The notes under the pieces: model-generated
The model's database searches: none
What the model saw: only the letters and a program-made list of their open reading frames with translations
Told to the model about the DNA's origin: nothing
Made by a program: the position numbers and the translations under genes
Part shown: positions 4,753-7,022 of the stretch, in pieces
Layout of the letters: every line of letters begins with the position of its first letter
How positions within the stretch are numbered: the first letter of the stretch is position 1
NCBI GenBank assembly: GCA_947176045.1
Contig: CAMWPF010000075.1
Coordinates: 1-7,022 of the forward strand
Direction of reading: 5' to 3'
Origin: an uncultured Treponema sp.
GTDB taxonomy: Bacteria; Spirochaetota; Spirochaetia; Treponematales; Treponemataceae
Length of the DNA: 7,022 nt

Positions 4753-6746
4753 GGAGGCTGCACGTCGTCTCGCCGTATGAGCCTGCCGGCGACCAAAAGC
4801 AGGCGATCGAGGCGCTGGCGGCGGGCTTCCTGCGCGGCGACCGCTACCAGACGCTCAAGGGCGTTACGGGGAGCGGAAAGACGTTCACGATGGCGAAGAT
4901 TATCGAAGCCGTGCAGCGCCCGACGCTCATCATCAGCCACAACAAGACGCTTTCGGCGCAGCTCTACCGCGAATTCAAAGGCTTCTTCCCGGACAACGCG
5001 GTGGAATATTTTGTTTCCTATTACGACTACTACCAGCCGGAGGCATACGTTCCGGCGCGGGACTTGTACATCGAAAAGGACTGCGACATCAACGAGGAGA
5101 TCGACCGGCTCCGGCTTGCGGCGACGTACAGCCTCATGGAGCGGCGCGACGTCATCGTCGTGGCGACCGTCTCCTGCATCTACGGCCTGGGAATGCCCGA
5201 CCTCTACAAAGGAATGCGCGTCCATCTGGAAACGGGCATGGCGCTGGACACGCGCAAATTCGCCGAGCAGCTTGTCGCGCTGCAATACTCACGCAACGAC
5301 GCGGTTTTGGAGCGCGGGAACTTCCGCATCCGCGGCGACGTCATCGAGGTCTTTCCGCCGTACATGGAGACTGACGAGGCGTACCGCATCCAGCTGGATT
5401 GGGAGGAAGTCGCGGAAATCAAGCGCTTCCACGTGATTTCCGGCGAGACGCGCGGGCTGTTGGACGAGACGGTCTTCTATCCGGCGAAGCATTTCGTCGT
5501 TCCCCATGACGTCCTGCTTTCCGCGACGGACCGGATTCAGGCGGAGCTTGAGGAGCGCCTCGCCGAATTCGGGCGGCAGCGCAAGCTTTTGGAGGCGGAC
5601 CGCCTCAAATCCCGGACGACCTACGACATCGAAATGATGAAGGAGATGGGGACGTGTCCGGGCATCGAGAACTATTCCGCCCCCATCAGCGGGCGGAAGC
5701 CCGGGGAGCCGCCCGCGACGCTCCTGCACTATTTTCCCGACGACTTCCTCTGCCTCATCGACGAGGCGCACGTTACGGTGCCGCAGATCGGCGCGATGTA
5801 CGAGGGCGACCGCAGCCGCAAGCAGAACCTCATCGACTTCGGCTTCCGCCTGCCGAGCGCGCTTGACAACCGCCCGCTGAAATTCGAGGAATTCAGCAGG
5901 AAGCTCAACCAGGTCATCTATGTTACGGCGACGCCGCGCCCGGAGGAAGTCAGGCAGAGCACGCAGGTCGTGGAGCAGCTCATCCGTCCGACGGGGCTGC
6001 TTGATCCGATTGTGGACGTCCGTCCGAGCGAGGGGCAGATGGAGGACATCTACCGCGAAATCAAGGAGCGGATTGCGCGGCGCGAGCGGAGCCTCGTCCT
6101 GACGCTGACGAAGAAGATGGCGGAGGACTTGACCGACTATCTGACGGAGCTGGAGCTGAAGGTCAAGTACATTCATTCCGAAATCGACACGTTCGAGCGC
6201 GTGGAAATTCTGAAGGCGCTGCGCGCCGGCGACATCGACGTCCTGATTGGAATCAACCTGCTGCGCGAGGGCATCGACCTGCCGGAAGTGTCGTTCATCG
6301 CCATTCTGGACGCCGACAAGATCGGCTTCCTGCGCTCCACGACGAGCCTGATTCAAATCATCGGGCGCGCCGCGCGCAACGAGAACGGCACGGTCGTCAT
6401 GTACGCCGACCGCATGAGCGCCGCGATGGAGGAGGCGGTTTCCGAAACCAAGCGCCGCCGCGCCTTGCAGGAGGCGTACAACAAGGAGCACGGCATCACG
6501 CCGCACACCATCAGGAAGGCGGTGCAGGACATTCTGGAGCGGGAGGCGGCGGATGCGAAGGAGGCCGCCGGCGCGGAGCTGGAAGTGCTCAAGACGACGA
6601 TGAACCTGTTCGTTCCGGCGCAGCGGAAGAAGCTGCTCAAGGCGCTGAAGGCGGAGATGGAGGCGTGCGCCGACCGCTTGGAGTACGAGCAGGCGGCGGC
6701 GCTCCGCGATCAAATCAAGGAAATCGAGCGGCAGTACGGCGCGTAG
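4749..6746 (+). CDS. uvrB: UvrABC excinuclease subunit B
   Basis: This encodes a complete 665-aa UvrB, the damage-verifying ATPase of nucleotide excision repair. It receives DNA from UvrA, probes the lesion with a beta-hairpin and recruits UvrC for the two incisions. Visible features, in order, are Walker A GVTGSGKT (38-45), the beta-hairpin region beginning YYDYYQPEAYVPARD (91-105), the helicase Walker B box IDEAHVTVPQ (337-346), YVTATPRP (391-398), the TLTKKMAEDLTDYL segment (452-465), the INLLREGIDLPEV motif (502-514) with DADKIGFLRS (521-530), motif VI QIIGRAARN (536-544), and the C-terminal UVR coiled coil that binds UvrC (about 626-662). The length is normal for the family. Walker B reads DEAH rather than the DESH I remember from E. 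coli and Bacillus, and motif VI has QIIGR where QTIGR is usual; neither change should abolish activity. The start overlaps the htrA stop by ATGA. No Shine-Dalgarno precedes it (AGGAGG occurs only after the ATG), so translation probably depends on coupling. Confidence 0.97.
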   Translation: MRRLHVVSPYEPAGDQKQAIEALAAGFLRGDRYQTLKGVTGSGKTFTMAKIIEAVQRPTLIISHNKTLSAQLYREFKGFFPDNAVEYFVSYYDYYQPEAYVPARDLYIEKDCDINEEIDRLRLAATYSLMERRDVIVVATVSCIYGLGMPDLYKGMRVHLETGMALDTRKFAEQLVALQYSRNDAVLERGNFRIRGDVIEVFPPYMETDEAYRIQLDWEEVAEIKRFHVISGETRGLLDETVFYPAKHFVVPHDVLLSATDRIQAELEERLAEFGRQRKLLEADRLKSRTTYDIEMMKEMGTCPGIENYSAPISGRKPGEPPATLLHYFPDDFLCLIDEAHVTVPQIGAMYEGDRSRKQNLIDFGFRLPSALDNRPLKFEEFSRKLNQVIYVTATPRPEEVRQSTQVVEQLIRPTGLLDPIVDVRPSEGQMEDIYREIKERIARRERSLVLTLTKKMAEDLTDYLTELELKVKYIHSEIDTFERVEILKALRAGDIDVLIGINLLREGIDLPEVSFIAILDADKIGFLRSTTSLIQIIGRAARNENGTVVMYADRMSAAMEEAVSETKRRRALQEAYNKEHGITPHTIRKAVQDILEREAADAKEAAGAELEVLKTTMNLFVPAQRKKLLKALKAEMEACADRLEYEQAAALRDQIKEIERQYGA

Positions 6747-6749
6747 CCG

Positions 6750-7022
6750 TCAGAACTGCGGGATTTCCTTCGGCACAGTATACTTCCAGTCGTTCGCGTG
6801 ACTGTTGGGGCGCAGCCCTGCGATGCGCTCGTTTTCGGCGCGCAGCTGGTCTTGGATCAGCTTCTTGAAGACGTCCATGAGCGGCTCCGGGTCTGCGTCC
6901 GGGCGCGCGATGCCGGCCGCCCGCAGCTCCTTGATGAGGTAGTAGCACGTCTCGATGGTCGAAACGCATTCGGGGCGCGGCTCCCGCTTGAACGTGAAGA
7001 TGGAGCGGTACGAGCCGGCGAA
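6750..7022 (-). CDS. C-terminal fragment of an unrecognised protein
   Basis: Read on the minus strand, the last 90 codons of a gene enter from the right edge and end in TGA at 6752-6750. The visible residues run from FAGSYRSIFTFKREPRPECV to a terminal YTVPKEIPQF. The middle (STIETCYYLIKELRAAGI, then MDVFKKLIQDQLRAENERI) looks alpha-helical and charged, with no membrane segment. Third-position GC bias and the absence of stops fit a real gene. I do not recognise the family. It converges on uvrB with only 3 bp between the stop codons, so there is no room for a dedicated terminator between them, and transcripts from the two strands must overlap at their ends. The start codon lies outside the window. 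Confidence 0.75.
   Translation of the reverse strand, partial: FAGSYRSIFTFKREPRPECVSTIETCYYLIKELRAAGIARPDADPEPLMDVFKKLIQDQLRAENERIAGLRPNSHANDWKYTVPKEIPQF

Noticed and set aside
5289..6713. 474-codon minus-strand open frame within uvrB
   Set aside because: It is a shadow of the conserved uvrB reading frame, and its protein shows no recognisable motif.

Overview
The window looks like a chromosomal segment from a GC-rich, gut- or oral-type host-associated bacterium. A treponeme-like spirochaete is my best guess. The reasons are a BspA-type leucine-rich-repeat lipoprotein, a membrane-anchored HtrA protease whose N-terminus begins MELYSR, strong AAGGAGG ribosome binding sites (which argue against Bacteroidota) and a possible DUF6261-type gene. 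The assignment is an inference. No rRNA or other taxonomic marker is present apart from uvrB.

Layout. Positions 1-117 are low-complexity sequence with long homopolymers (C13, G9, A10), probably a contig edge and possibly artefactual. Positions 118-391 contain no convincing gene. They hold a degenerate tandem repeat with a period of about 42 bp, and three units can fold into short hairpins. Two translationally coupled genes follow: a 249-aa helical protein resembling DUF6261 (392-1141) and a 768-aa lipoprotein made of 24 BspA-like repeats in three modules (1138-3444). The lipoprotein is strikingly AT-rich compared with everything around it, except for its signal-peptide region. A 60-bp gap carries a good sigma70-type promoter (TTGCCG-17-TAGAAT). 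Then come a one-PDZ HtrA/DegS-like serine protease (3505-4752) and a complete uvrB (4749-6746), overlapping by ATGA. The C-terminal 90 residues of an unrecognised minus-strand gene converge on uvrB with a 3-bp gap (6750-7022).

How the genes may work together. The first pair looks like an accessory surface or envelope unit. An exported LRR lipoprotein, plausibly used in adhesion or host interaction, is co-translated with a small helical protein of unknown role. The second pair is a housekeeping operon joining an envelope-stress protease to the damage-recognition helicase of nucleotide excision repair. The two pairs differ in composition and probably in transcriptional control.

I found no CRISPR array, tRNA, rRNA, transposase or phage gene. 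The most interesting points are the hairpin repeat array upstream of the DUF6261-like gene, the mosaic lipoprotein gene with threefold modular architecture and near-identical 69-bp units, and a promoter placement suggesting a leaderless htrA transcript.
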